Source: Eleusine coracana subsp. coracana | Lineage: Eukaryota; Streptophyta; Magnoliopsida; Poales; Poaceae | Direction: 5' to 3' | Assembly (NCBI GenBank): GCA_032690845.1 | Contig: CM064420.1 | Span: 59,942,707 to 60,006,706 of the forward strand | DNA: 64,000 nt | Part shown: positions 44,796-57,780 of the stretch, in pieces | How the letters are laid out: every line of letters starts with the position of its first letter | Position numbering within the stretch: position 1 is the first letter of the stretch | Translations under genes and position numbers: made by a program | The notes under the pieces: generated by a model | What the model saw: only the letters and a program-made list of their open reading frames with translations | The model's database searches: none | What the model was told of the DNA's origin: nothing

Positions 44796-47700
44796 CTATT
44801 CACTTGACCCACTGTTTCTCGATGAAGAATCTGCACCAAGTAATGGGGTAAAAAGCATAAGAAAAGGCAGCTTCATGTTTCATAAATAATCTACATAAAT
44901 GCTCTGCAAATAAGACCTCGTGAACGACGCTTTCCCTCCATTGCTTCTTTCTTTTCCTGGCAGCTTTGGCATAGGAATGGCCCATCCCAGTGACGCAAGC
45001 TCCCAGGTTGTGATATATCTTCATGCACAGATATCCCTTGGTTTGGTTTTAACTCTACTTGACAAATGGCACATATGAAGAGCTTGAACATATTTCGAAC
45101 AGGATATTCAGAATCCAGCCTGCATTCAACAATGATAAAAACATAAGATCATATTTAGTAGTCCAGCAGATACCTTTGGGGAAAAAAAATCAGGAAACCA
45201 TAAGCCTTTAAATGAAAAAAAAAGTAACCCTTTCTTGTTGGGTCTTGAGAATTTGGGCAACTGAACAAGTTGTTTAACATCTGTATGGAGAACAATGGTC
45301 GATGTGATGATATGCCGTAAGCTATTCGGCTCATTTTGTGTCAACTTATACTCTAGCTAACGATCCCGTCCCATGTGTCGCTACAAATCATCCAAGGAAA
45401 CAAAATTGGTACATGTTCCATTTTTCTCTAATCTTTGTTAATCTGTGGCTTCATAAATGTTTTGGTGATGTTATGGTGAAAATAATTGTCCCATCTACCA
45501 TGAAAGTACTGTTTAGAAACAGATGCTTAATTATTGATCCATGGAGACATTTGATGTAGCTGCTGGAACTGTTATCAATTTTTACAATACTTAGCTATGA
45601 AGATGAAGTTGGGAACCAACCGTCTAGAAAGAAGCGCACATTCATCCTCGAATATTTCCTCCACAATGTCAGGGTCCATATATTCTCTATCCGCATGGGA
45701 CGATGAGTCTGATGATGTTTTCTTGCGGAACATATTTTTGAAGACACCAATTCCTGGTTGCTTTTTAGGAAGTGGCATGGAAGAGTTAGATTTTTCTGCT
45801 ATTATATCAACAACAATGCAAGTGGTATCATCTCTCAGTCCTTTTGATTGCACAGCTGTCTGCAAAAGGTGTCAAATGTCTAAAAAAGTATCACATGAGA
45901 GTTAAGCTGCCACATGTGGAAGGAAGAGATTTTTAAATTTTTACTTTAACAATTTGCTCAGCTGCAGGCTCTGGAGGAAGTTCTCGTGAGCAATTAAAAG
46001 CTGCTTCGGGAGACAGCGCATCCCAAACACCATCACTTGCAATAATAAGTCGACCTCCCGCAGTAGATAGCTTCACATATTAGGAAAAAGATTAAGGTTT
46101 AAGCTCAACTGCTTACGATAGTGATTGTAATACTAAATGACCTAACTAGTAATTAGTACGATCCTCTCAACAAAGACAGTTCAAAAACTCTGTCAATAAA
46201 TCTAAGCAGGGTAAACACCAATGAACCAGAGAAATCATAATAAATGCACAGGAAGTTAGTTTATGCAAAAGACATGGCTTAATGAGAGAAACAACGGAAA
46301 CTATAAGTGCATGTAACTAAGCACAGGAAGTGTATAATACATATATGATTGTACATGATCTTCTGCACAACACCATAAGAATCCAATCAAACTAAGTTAA
46401 AGCTATATTTCATGCAAAGCTGATATTAAGAATTGTATAGGCCATACCTTCACTTGCTTAACGAGAGGTACTGGAACAATAAATTCACCAACATCTTGGT
46501 CTCCAATTGACCTTGATAGGCACAAACCTCCAGGCCAACATCTAAGGGGGCCAATCTGGAGATAATATTAAAAGAAACATGAGTCAAGCAGGCAGAAAGG
46601 AAAAAACTACAAAACAACATAACCAAAATGGTCTGTCGTACCCTATCACCTCAACAGGACACTCTACTACCTTTCATTCTCCCTACACTTTTACCCTTGC
46701 CACCATACTCTTTCCCCTCTAGTCCTGTACCCACATTGAACACACTTGTTGCCACTCCAGCAATAAATGATGATCAAGCCTCAGCTCAGTAGTCTTTGAA
46801 AATTTATAAGCTACTGAGCAAATATGATGAACAGGGTTTTGAAATCAATTGAGCAGCTCTGGGAGCAAACAAACAAAACATTCTGAATTTAATAGAGTAC
46901 TCTTTATGTAACTTGATTTTGACACATGAATAATAGAGCTACATTCAATGACATAGTTATTTGACACGAAAAGGGCAAGCATAAAACTTCCATATCCAAC
47001 TATGATGTTATGTAAATCAGTTGCCAATTTGAATTTAAAGCAACATCAAGTGAAACCCAGAACTATGTAAAGCAACTAGATCCTGCATGACATATGGAAT
47101 GATTCTTGCAATGAATTCAAGCGATAATGACAATAAAACAATCCTGAGCACAAAACAGGATTAGCTTAAGTAACAGAAAAAAAAGTGAAGAGATAGGCAA
47201 AGTTCAAACCTCAGCCCCACCGACGACATTGAGCCTTCCAACATCACCTCCACTTTCTGTTACACGATCAACCCTGCAATCGATATAAAGTTATCAGAGC
47301 AAAGTGATTTCCACGGGAAAGGGGAAGAGATGGGTGTCATAAGAATAATCTTACTCCTCTTTATTTTCATCAAATCGATGGTCAGAAGATAAATGATAAA
47401 TTGAACCTTCTGCTTCTAGTACACAACGGGAATCACCAACTGATGCAACCGTAATGATCAATCCATCTATAATGACAAATGATACAGTTGTCCCTGAAGA
47501 ACGTGCTGCAAATGACAAATATATAAGCATTGCAGTCTCAGATAGCAAGTATAGACATCGAACATTTTGGAAGGGAAAAGGATAGACTACTGAATAGAAG
47601 GTTTTGTTGATAAGAATCCATGCTAACAACTAACATATATGACAGTATAATGTAGGATTCGGGAAGTAGCCTAAAGGATAATGTATGAAATATTACATGG

Positions 47701-48927
47701 TGGGCTGTCCTGCTAGAGTGCTAGTACTAGGTGGAAGGGGCAAAGTGGACATAAATTACAAATAATTGCTAACATATAACATAGACGTAAGGAATCTAAC
47801 TTCCATAGATATTTGTAAAAGTTGTAGGTGAGCTGTTCCAAATATGCTGTACATACATTTATGACACTAGTAAAATGAAAAGGTCACAAACTACACAGAG
47901 TTATGACGGACTTAACATTTCAATAATTTTTCATGAGCACCTAAAGATATCTCTGTTTAAGTCGTCGTGAAAGAATGTTAACCCTCTTTATGTTGTACGT
48001 ACAAGATATCAGGCAAGCCAATGGCCAATGTTTGATTCAGTTATTCCGTTACACACCTTTTGTTTGGAAATCTTTATCAGTTTTGACGAATGCTGCAACC
48101 AATGCTCTTGGAAGGGCAGCAAGCCAGTCTTCTCTGTTGAGATCAGCAGGGACTGCGCTCAAGACGTTGTTCAAGAGATTTTCCTTGGTATAAATTGCGG
48201 CTCCGTTCCCATTATGCCCATCAAACAGCTGCAACAAAATGATGGCAGTAAGCATGAAACTCTGAAGGATAACTGCTGCAAGCTGAAGCATACTTTGTGC
48301 ATCGAGAATATTTTATTTTCTTTTGTAATTGATGAACGGAACAACAATTCGCCCACTTTCTTATGCAAGTAACGTCGCACAATTCAAGGCGGAACGTGCG
48401 CACATTATTGGATCAAACATGGCATCATAAATGGTAGAGGATTCGCATGTGTTGTCCAATGTGATCCCCAAAATCAGACCTTTTCATTTTTACCGCAAAA
48501 GAATCGAAAATTCGCCATCCCAATGAAAAATTCGCCTGCATCCCTATCACATTTCGCGCATCCAAGCCGATCGCGCATCGCCAGGGCGCTCATAGTGACA
48601 CAGTCAAGCCACCGATCCGCGTGACGGCAGATCGGGCCACGCCTTCATAAGGGAAAGGGAAGGTTATAGGAGGGAAGCGGGGACTCTTACGCCGAACGCG
48701 GAGAAGGAGGAGGACGGGACGCCGGGGACGCGCTCGCATTCGGGCTTGAGGAAGGTGAAGTCCTCGCCTTTCTTGGCCTGGCTGAAGAGCCCCGTCTGCA
48801 GCTCCGGTCGCTCCGCCGCGGTACGCTCGGTGGCCACTTCCCGCCGCAGCAGCACGGCCAGCGGCACGGTGGCGCCGGTGCCTCCCCCCGAACTGCTGCC
48901 GCCGGACCCCGACGACCGTGAAGACAT
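44796..48927 (-). CDS. protein phosphatase 2C with C-terminal Cys-rich extension
   Basis: Nine exons: 48927..48691, 48228..48057, 47505..47355, 47273..47210, 46555..46448, 46070..45945, 45859..45621, 45119..44917, 44830..44796. All GT-AG; 1335 nt giving 444 aa. PP2C metal and core motifs are present in order: LFDGHNG (80-86), VASVGDSRCVL, HLSSDHRFD, ESGGDVGRLNVVGGAE, LCLSRSIGDQD, LIIASDGVWDAL and LRDDTTCIVVDI. These support a Mn/Mg-dependent Ser/Thr phosphatase. A C-terminal extension follows with two CxxC pairs (CAIC and CQSC, about 37 residues apart), resembling a zinc ribbon, and a basic, Ser-rich tail ending NSGSSE. The overall plan fits the plant PP2C subfamily that includes Arabidopsis At1g47380. 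The last exon is only 35 nt and was placed by frame and family resemblance. Confidence 0.92.
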
Positions 48928-49657
48928 CGCCGACCCTCCCCCGCCACTGCCAGGCGGCCACCACTGTCGACAAATCCGGTGTGCGGGCGGGCGGCCTCCG
49001 TTCGTCCCCTTTCCGTGCGGTGCTTTTTTTGGGAGGCGAGGAGAGGAGAGGAGATGGAAAGGAAAGAGAAGGTGGTGGTGGTGGTGTGAGGAAGAGGGTG
49101 GTGGTCACATGGGACGGAGAAGCGGAGTACAGGACGCGGAAATCCAGCCCGCCACGCGCATTACACAATTTCGGCAAAAGTAGGCAGGGGAGGGGGAAGG
49201 AGGCCCCTCCGGTTTTCTATGAACGAGGCACGGATTCACTGTGGCCGCATCCAGCTCACTTCAAAGGGGAAAATTTTAGTGCAAATATAACATTGGATGC
49301 AACAGTACAAATAAGAATTTATGTCCATCAGATCATGATCCAACAGTCTATAGCTCCCCCTCCTTTTTACTTAAACCGATTTATGAAAACCCCCTAGAAA
49401 AATTCCACGTCTCACAAATACACTCCTGACGAGTCTTCTTCCTACTCTCTATTCCTCTCTCTTGTTCTTGACCAGAAACAATCGGTTATTGATCTAGGGT
49501 AATAGGATAAGCGATCAAGATGAGGATTACCAACATGGAACATCTAATGAAGAAGGCAAGATCTCGTCTCGATTGATTCCTGTCACTATCCAAGTCATAG
49601 GTGCTACGACTGCCTCCTCCTAGGTAAACTCAATGCATTGTCTTGTGACCTTGTCGA

Positions 49658-50659
49658 TGTTGGAATTATATATGGGTTTGGTCCAATAATAATAACAATA
49701 ATTCCTAAAAATCTCAAAAACTCATTCATGAATGGTGGGGTGCAAAAGTTTAGTCCCACATTGCTAGTGGAGGTGGATGGAGTCCAACTTATAAGGTTGG
49801 TTGCTCTAGCATCTCTTACAATTGTGTGGATGGGAGGAAGGAAGAACACGCGCGCGCTTGCTTGCCTCGCCTCGCCTCGCCGGGCCGGTCCGGGCCGGGC
49901 GGGACGGGGGCGATGGGCGCGGCCGCACATCACCTGCGTGAATGATCCATCAAAATTCGGTCCCTTGCCTTGCGAGGGCGCGGCTTCCTTTTACACTTTT
50001 TTTTTTGCTGCGTATTCCATATATTTAATTATGGAAACCGACGTATTAATATGGTAACCGATTCGGTTACGGGACGACCAACCCTAGCGGTTCCTTCCTA
50101 TAAATACGTACGGGTACCGCCGTAAATCATATCACGCAATCGCTTAGGGTTTTGCCTCTCGCTACTGTTGCGCCAAGTCTTATCCATCCCGATTATCGGC
50201 GTGCACTGGCGAACGGGAGAGCAGGTCTCCGGAACCGTCGTCCTCTGTGATCCTGCACCGGGAGAGGACAAATAAGATTTTTGGAAGCGCTCTGCGCGAC
50301 TGCTTGATCGCTTCCTCGTCTTCGTCAAGCTCGTCGTCACGGCTCGTCTTTCTTGTCGTCGAGTCGATCTCACCCGTCGTCGTCAACAACCTGACGGTGC
50401 TGCACGTCGTCGCCGCCTCCTCTACCTAGTCCAGAAGAAAATGTACGTACTCTCATCTCATACCATGTCTTCTATACTAGTTTTTATAGTTTATTTGTTG
50501 ATGGATGTTGCTAGTATGGTATGTGCTATGCTTTTCTCTGGCCTAATAGACCTGTCTAGATTTTGCGTAGACTTTTCTAATTCATTATGCAATATGTTAA
50601 TCATACTTATGATTTATTTCTAAATTAATATAAAACTAAAAGTGCTAATTTATTCAACA
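49658..50659 (+). repeat. 5' LTR of the Copia element (1002 bp)
   Basis: Starts TGTTGGAATTATATATGG and ends AATTTATTCAACA. A TATA box (TATAAATA at 50099..50106) follows an unusually GC-rich segment near 49850-49980. Confidence 0.9.
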
Positions 50660-50692
50660 ATCCAAAAATCTTATTGTAGACACTTTAGTTTT

Positions 50693-53600
50693 ATGGCTGG
50701 ATTTGTCGATGCACTGAGGCCAGAGAAATTCACTGGCGTGCATTTCAAAAGATGGCAAGTAAAAGCCACTTTGTGGCTTACTGTCATAAATGTGTTCTGG
50801 GTGTCCACTGGCAAACCTGAATACGATCTCACTACAGATCCGAAAAAGGTCTACAGTGAAGCCAACATAATATTTTTAGACGCTGTTATTAGAGTTTTGG
50901 TAAATCGTCCTCAGGACGTCTACATCCATCATACAGTCGCAAAGGATATGTGGGACGCTCTGATCGCTGACTATGATGGTTCAGATGCTAGCACTGAACT
51001 ATATGTTATTGAGCAGTACCATAATTTTAAGATGGTAGATGGCAAATCTATCATTGTGCAGGCTCATGAGATACAGTGCATAGTTAAGAAACTCGAATTG
51101 CTTAAGATCGTCGTATCTGAGAAGTTTGTGACTGGGGACATTATTGTCAAATTGCCTCCAACTTGAAGGGATTTTGCCACTACTCTTAAACACAAGAGGA
51201 CGAACATATCTGTCTCATATTTGATCGCGTCTCTTAATGTTGAGGAGAAAGCTCGTGAGAAGGATAGACGTTTTAAAGTTAACGAGGGAAATACTATTGC
51301 CAATATGGTGCATCAACCATAACAGTCTCATGACAGTGGTGGTAAGGGCAAGGGCAAGAACAATAAAACTAAGCAGACCACTATCTTCAAGAAGAAGAAC
51401 AAGAAGAAGGGAGCATGCTTTGTTTGCGGTTCTACTGAGTATTGGGCAAAGAAGTGTCCAGAACGTAAAGGAAGAAAGCCTCCACAGCAGAAGTCTGCGA
51501 ACATGGTGACCAGTGCTGGAAAAAATAGTAGGTATGATAATTTACCATATATTTTTTTTATTTCAATCTACTTATTGGTGGCTTGATACTGGTGCTAATG
51601 TTCATATTTATGTTGATACCTCTTTTTTTACTTCTTACCAGGTCGCCCGGGATTCCTCCGTCCTAATGGGGAATGGGTCACATGCTTCTGTTCATGGTGT
51701 TGGCACGGTTGAGCTGAAGTTCACTTCAGCGAAGATTGTCCAATTGAAGAACGTACAACATGTCCCTTCTATCAAGAAGAATCTTGTTAGTGGCTCCTTT
51801 TTATGTAGGGATGGTTTTAAGGTAGTGCTAGAGTCGAATAAAGTTATCGTGTCTAAGAGTGGATAATTTATTGGTAAAGATTATGAGTGTGGAGGCTTGT
51901 TCCGCTTTTCCCTTTCAGATTATTGCAATAAGTCTGTGAACTATATTTGTGATGGTGTTAATGAGAGTGATGCTAGTATTTGACATTCACGTTTATGTCA
52001 TCTAAATTTTGGTTCTATGTCTCGATTGTCCAGCTTGAATTTAATTCCGAATTTTTCCATTGTCAAAGGTTCTAAGTGCTCAAGTTGTGTGAAATCTAAA
52101 CAACCTCGAAAGTCTCATAAGACTGCAGAGGAGAGACACTTGGCACCACTAAAACTTATACATTCAGATCTTTGTGAAATAAATGGTATATTGACTAAGG
52201 ATGAAAAAAGATATTTCATGACTTTGATTGATGATATGACTAGATATTGCTATGTTTATTTGTTAAAAACGAAAGATGATGCTCTAAACTACTTTAAAAT
52301 GTATAAGGCTGAAGTTAAAACTCAACTAGAGAAAAAGATCAAAAGAATTAGGTCCGATCGTGATGGCGAGTATTTTTCAAATGAGTTTGATTTATTCTGT
52401 GCGGAACATGGTTTGATACATGAGAGGACGCCTCCCTATTCGCCCCAATCAAATAGGATTGCCGAAAAAAAGAATCACACTTTAACTGACTTGATTAATT
52501 CCATGTTAGACACGGCTGGATTATCTAAGACATGGTGGGGGAGGCTTTATTGACATCATGTTATATCCTAAATAGAGTTCCGATGAAGAATAAGGAGAAT
52601 ACTCCATATGAAGAATAAATTGGTAGAAAGCCATCGCTCTCTTACTTACGCACATGGGGTTGTTTGGTCAAAGTTAACGTACCAATTAATAAGAAGCGTA
52701 AGTTGGAATCTAAAACTGTGGATTGTATCTTTCTTGGATATGCTCATCATAGCATTACCTATAGATTTTTAGTGGTTAAATCAGAGGTGCCTGATGTTTA
52801 TGTTAATTCATTAATGGAGTTTCGTGATGTTACTTTCTTTGAGAATATATTTCCTATAAAAGATTTACATAGCATGTCTATATTATCTTCTTATGTGATT
52901 GCTAAAACTACTCCTGAACCTAGTGTATTTTTTGATCATGCTGAACAAATACTTGAACCAATGCATGAGGAGATTGACAGTGAAGCTCCTAGGAGAAGCC
53001 AGAGACAAAGGACTACAAAGTCTTTTGGTGATGATTTCACTGTTTATCTTGTGGATGACACTCATAGAATCATTTCAAAGGCATATGCATCTCCAGATGC
53101 AGATGACTGGAAAGAACCTGTCCATAGTGAGATGGACTCTATTCTTTCTAATAGAACTTGGGAAGTTGTCAATAGACCATATGGTTGCAAACCTGTAGGT
53201 TGCAAATGGGTGTTCAAGAAAAAACTTAAGCCTGATGGTACTATTGACAAGTATAAGGCTCGACTTGTGGCTAAGAGTTATACTCAGAAATAAGGCGAAG
53301 ACTTCTTTGACACTTATTCACCTGTTGCTAGATTGACCACTATTCATGTATTACTTGCTCTGGCTACCTCACATGATCTTATCGTTCATTAGATGGACAT
53401 TAAGACAGCTTTCCTTAATGGAGGGTTGGATGAGAAAATCTATATGAATCAGCCAGATGGATTTATAATAAAGGATCAGAAAGACAAGGTGTGTAAGTTG
53501 TTAAAGTCTTTGTATGGTCTAAAACAAGCTCCTAAGCAGTGGCATGAGAAATTTGATTCAACACTTCTAGCAGCAGGCTTTTCAGTCAATGAGACTGATA

Positions 53601-54524
53601 AATGTATGTACTACCGCCATGGTGGGGATCAGGGAGTTATATTGTGCTTGTATGTTGATGACATACTCATCTTTGAAACAAATCTTGACGTGATCAATGA
53701 GGTCAAGACCTTTTTGTGTCAAAGTTTTGATATGAAGGATCTGGGTGAGGATGATGTTATCTTGAACATCAAGTTAATCAAAGGAGAGAATAAGATTACT
53801 CTTACGCAATCTTATTATGTTGAGAAGCTCTTGAACCATTTTGGTTACAAGGATAACAAGTCTTCTCCAACACCTTATGATCCCAACTTGATCCTTCGAA
53901 AGAATAAGAGAATTGGACAAAGACCAATTAAGATATTTTCAGATAATTAGATCACTTATATATTTAGCCAGTGCTACTAGGCCTGATATCTCGTTTGCTG
54001 TAAGCAAACTAAGCCGGTTTACTTTTTGTCCGTGAGATGATTATTGGCGTGTGCTTGAGCGGGTAATGCACTATTTAGTTGGTACTATGGATTATGGAAT
54101 TCATTATTCTGGATATCCAGCAGTACTAGAGGGCTATAGTGATTTTAATTGGATATCTAATGCTGATGAGTTGTATGCCACGAGTGGATATGCATTTACT
54201 CTTGGTGGTGGTGTTGTTTCATGGAGATCATGTAAACAGACTATCTTAATGAGGTCTACCATGCAAGCGGAGCTTACCGCACTAGATACAGCTACAGTTG
54301 AGGCCGATTAACTACGTGAGCTCTTGATGGACTTACCTATTATCGAGAAATCTATGCAGGTAATCCTCATAAATTGTGACAATCAAACTGTAATAGTCAA
54401 AGTGAACAATTTTAAGGACAATATGAATTTATCAAGACATATTAAGAGACGTTTTAAATCTATCAGAAAAATGAGAAACTCCGGAGTTATATCAGTAGAA
54501 TATATTTCAACCGGTGAGACCTGA
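50693..54524 (+). pseudogene. Copia gag-pol, multiple stops
   Basis: Gag begins at MAGFVDALRPEKF and runs to a stop at 51164. A zinc knuckle near 51415 reads CFVCGSTEYWAKKC, with Tyr where the metal-binding His should be. The protease region has WWLDTGA (near 51570). Integrase follows (52017..52553, with IDDMTRYCYVYLL and SDRDGEYFS), then reverse transcriptase (near 53150..53950, with MDIKTAFLNG and YVDDI), then RNase H (54051..54524). In-frame stops interrupt it at several points, including just before MDIKTAF and after VEAD. It cannot make a complete polyprotein. Confidence 0.9.
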
Positions 54525-55155
54525 CAGATCAATTCACCAAGAGGCTGTCACATAACGTGATAGATAGTGTATCGAAGGAGATGGGTATGAGACCCATATG
54601 TGCTATACTATAGTGGTAACTCAACCTATGTGATCAGAGATCCCGTGAAGTAGAATCTGGAAAGAACAAGCTATTGCTTAGCATGAGAGTAACCTTTTTG
54701 TGATCCACTCGAGAAGCGATGCATTACTCTTGATATCTGTATGGCAGGTTGGTTGTTGCCTTAATGTATTCAGTTGGCTTTAAATAGCGAAGATATTATC
54801 CTACAGAATATTCTTGAATGAATACACCTATATGAGCCTGATTATTACAAGGTCGCAATCTGTGAGATTTGGGTGATCTCTATTAAACTCATGAAAGACA
54901 AAGTGAATACGACCTATATCCTCCACCCGCGGAGAAGCCTACTGGAGATCTAGTATCAGTTATGACAGTAAGTAAAACTTGTTTGCACAAAACTTGTAAT
55001 TCAAGGCGTAGTCCATTGTTCAAGTTGTGAATGAGTGTAGCTTATTGTTCTAGGTGGAAGTTCAACTTAACAGTCTTCACTGAAAACACTCATATATTAA
55101 ATAACAGTGGAGTGATGGCAAAGTCTAGCTGGGACTTTGAGATCTGATGGGGGAT

Positions 55156-56170
55156 TGATAGAATTATATATAGGCTTGGCCCATTAATAATAACAATAAT
55201 TCCTAAAAATATCAAAGACTCATTCATGAGTGGTGGGAGTGCAAAGGTTTAGTCCAACATTGCTAGTGAAAGTGGATGGAGTCTAACTTATAAGGTTGGT
55301 TGCTCTAGTATCTCTTGTAAGTGTATGCATGGGAGGAAAGAAGAACACACGCGCACGCTCGCTTGCCTTGCTTCGCCTCGCCGGGCCGGACCGGGCCGGG
55401 TGGGGCGGGGCATGGGCGATGGGCGCGGCCGCGCATCACCTGCGTGAATGGTCCGTCGAAATTCGGTCCGTTGCCTTGTGGGGTGCGGCTTTCTTTTGCA
55501 CTTTTTTTTTGCTGTGTATTTCATATATTTAATTATAGAAACCGACGTATTAATATGGTAACCGACTCGGTTGCGGGACGCCCAACCCTAGCTGTTCCCC
55601 CCTATAAATACGTATGGGTACCGTCGTAAATCATATCACGCAATCGCTTAGGTTTTTGCCTCTCGCTACTATTACGCCGCCAAGTCTTCTCCATCCCGAT
55701 TATCGATGTGCACCGGCAAACGGAAGAGCAGGTCTCCGGAATCGTCGTCCTCTGTGATCCTGCACCAGGAGAGGGCGAATAAGGTTTTTGGGAAGCACTC
55801 TACGCGACTGCTCGATCGCTTCCTCGTCTTTGTCAAGCTCGTCGCCACGGCTCGTCTTCCTCATCGTCGAGTCGATCTCACCCGCCGTCGTCAACAACGT
55901 GACGGTGCTGCACGTCGTCGTCGCCTCCTCTACCCAGTCCAGAAGGAAACGTACGTACTCTCATCTCATATCATGTTTTTCATACTAGCTTTCATAATCT
56001 ACTTGTCTATGATGGATGTTGCTAGTATGGTAGATGTTATGTTTTCGTCTGGCCTAATAAACCTATCTAGATTTTACGTAGATTTGTCTAGTTCATTATA
56101 TAATATGTTAATCATACTTATAATTTATTTCTAGATTAATATAAAACTAAAAGTGCTAATTTATCCAACA
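55156..56170 (+). repeat. 3' LTR of the Copia element (1015 bp)
   Basis: Starts TGATAGAATTATATATAGG and ends AATTTATCCAACA, colinear with the 5' LTR, with TATAAATA at 55603..55610. Many substitutions and small indels separate the two LTRs. Confidence 0.9.
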
Positions 56171-56184
56171 GTCGATAGATACAT

Positions 56185-56355
56185 TATGCCCACTTCTATG
56201 GATGTGCCAATGCTATAGGTGGCCTTGCCGTCCGTGGCAACGGATATGCCAATGATGTATGGTCCCGCATCTTCTGTGCCATCCAATCTCACATCATCAT
56301 CAACAACGTCGACGATTTCTTTTGTGCTGAAATCTACACAAGCACTTGTGATGCG
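56185..56355 (+). other. open coding-like segment inside the MULE, possible captured exon
   Basis: An open frame of about 57 codons without an ATG start, containing FYGCANAIGGLAVRGNGYAND and VDDFFCAEIYTSTCDA. It ends at a possible donor (GCG|GTATAT). A second short open piece (MNFKPIVSKLEEWQQKEGG) follows near 56451. It matches no transposase. I do not recognise the source; capture of a host gene fragment is an inference. Confidence 0.35.
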
Positions 56356-57780
56356 GGTATATAGTATATACTAGATACATTGTTTCTGCTTCTTTCTTAT
56401 TATATACAGAATTGCAGGTCTCAAGTTTTATTTAAAATATTTTGTCAGATGAACTTTAAACCTATTGTCAGCAAGTTGGAGGAGTGGCAGCAGAAGGAAG
56501 GAGGGTCACGGTTAATTCTTAGGAACTTTTGATAGTTTTCAGAATCATGTAATAATCATATTTGTATTTAGATCGTGAAATGTCTTTCCAGTTTCAGATA
56601 CTGATGCACATGTAGTAATCTAAATTAGGAAAAGAAGATCTGTTATATACGATCAAGTTATTTCAGTGACAGGTTGCATAATGTTCTGAACTTTTTCAGC
56701 TATATTGTACATGAATGCGTCTAAATATTTCAGTGACTGATTCTCCTGAAAATAACTGCTCCAAATCTCTTGTTTGTGTCAGTTAAACGCCCAATCATTG
56801 TTCAACATTTTTTGAGATATAAACAACACATTGTACCATTACATTTGTTCTATTTAGATCAATCAGTACTAGACAATTTATAAAAACTAAAGCATCCTGA
56901 AACTTTCATAACTAGAATTGGAACCCTTTTTCACACTTTGACAGAGCTGCCACCCTTGAGACTTGGCTTATATATTATTATATCAGAAGGAAGCTTCCAC
57001 GCTTTAGTATATGCTGGCCGAAATTGGTATAGAACTTTCAATTTCCAAAATCAAATTGTAGAAGCACGATTTCCATATTGAGCGATGGCACAGTACTCCA
57101 TCTTGCATGGTTGGTCGCCAGAGTTGGAAGCGGGCTGAAGGTTAATTGGTGGCGGAAGCAGATGACCTAATCGTTTTCAGCAGACCCATGGGTACTAAAA
57201 GCGGAAACTCCAGCCATTTCCATCCGTCAGCCGTAGATCGAGAATCGCCATCGCCAGTTTCATTTCAGGAGAAAAAGAACGAGAGAGAGAGGAACAGAGA
57301 GGAGGAAGACTCGTTAGGGGTGTATTTGCAAAATGTGGGATTTTTCTAGGGGTTTTTTCATAAATCGGTTTAAGTGAAAGGGAGGGGGAGCTGTAGGCTG
57401 TTGGATCGTGATCTGATAGACAGAAATTCTTGTTTGCACTGTTGCGCCCAATGTTACATTTGCACTAAAATTTTCCCCCACTTCAAAGGACTCACGGCAA
57501 ATGCATTTTTTCCTTGACGCAAAATGCGCTTAAATACGACACGTCCTAAAAATCTATAAATCATGTTAGGATGTGAAATAAGAAATATTGTGACATTTGA
57601 AAAAACATTAGATTTATTAATAATTTTAAACTGTATGACTATAAAAATCTCAAAAAATAAAAAATAAACTGAATAAATCAATTCATATAAAAACCATATA
57701 ATAATTATTTGTTATAAGTAACACTAAGTGAAGCTTTAGTTGAAATCAAACAGAATATATTTAGGTATTCTCATATAAGG

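Larger units (their letters stand above)
49658..56170 (+). mobile_element. Ty1/Copia LTR retrotransposon, 6.5 kb, decayed
   Basis: Two LTRs bounded by TGTTGG/TGATAG at the start and CAACA at the end. A perfect 5-bp target duplication, GTCGA, lies at 49653..49657 and 56171..56175. The internal order gag, protease, integrase, reverse transcriptase, RNase H identifies Copia. A purine tract (GATGGGGGA, about 55145..55154) precedes the 3' LTR. A primer-binding site complementary to the usual initiator tRNA is not evident after the 5' LTR. It is inserted in the MULE at 49267..57479. Confidence 0.93.
49267..57479. mobile_element. Mutator-like element with ~230-bp TIRs, split by a Copia insertion
   Basis: The ends are long inverted repeats: 49267 to about 49500 matches the complement of about 57250..57479. 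Shared blocks include GGGAAAATTTTAGTGCAAAT, CCAACAGYCTAYAGCTCCCCCTCC, ACTTAAACCGATTTATGAAAA and ACGAGTCTTC. The element is flanked by a perfect 9-bp duplication, ACTTCAAAG (49258..49266 and 57480..57488). Removing the Copia element and one copy of its duplication leaves about 1.7 kb. The remaining interior (56176-57240) encodes no transposase, so it was non-autonomous; it includes an open stretch that might be captured gene sequence. It sits about 340 bp upstream of the PP2C start codon. Confidence 0.9.
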
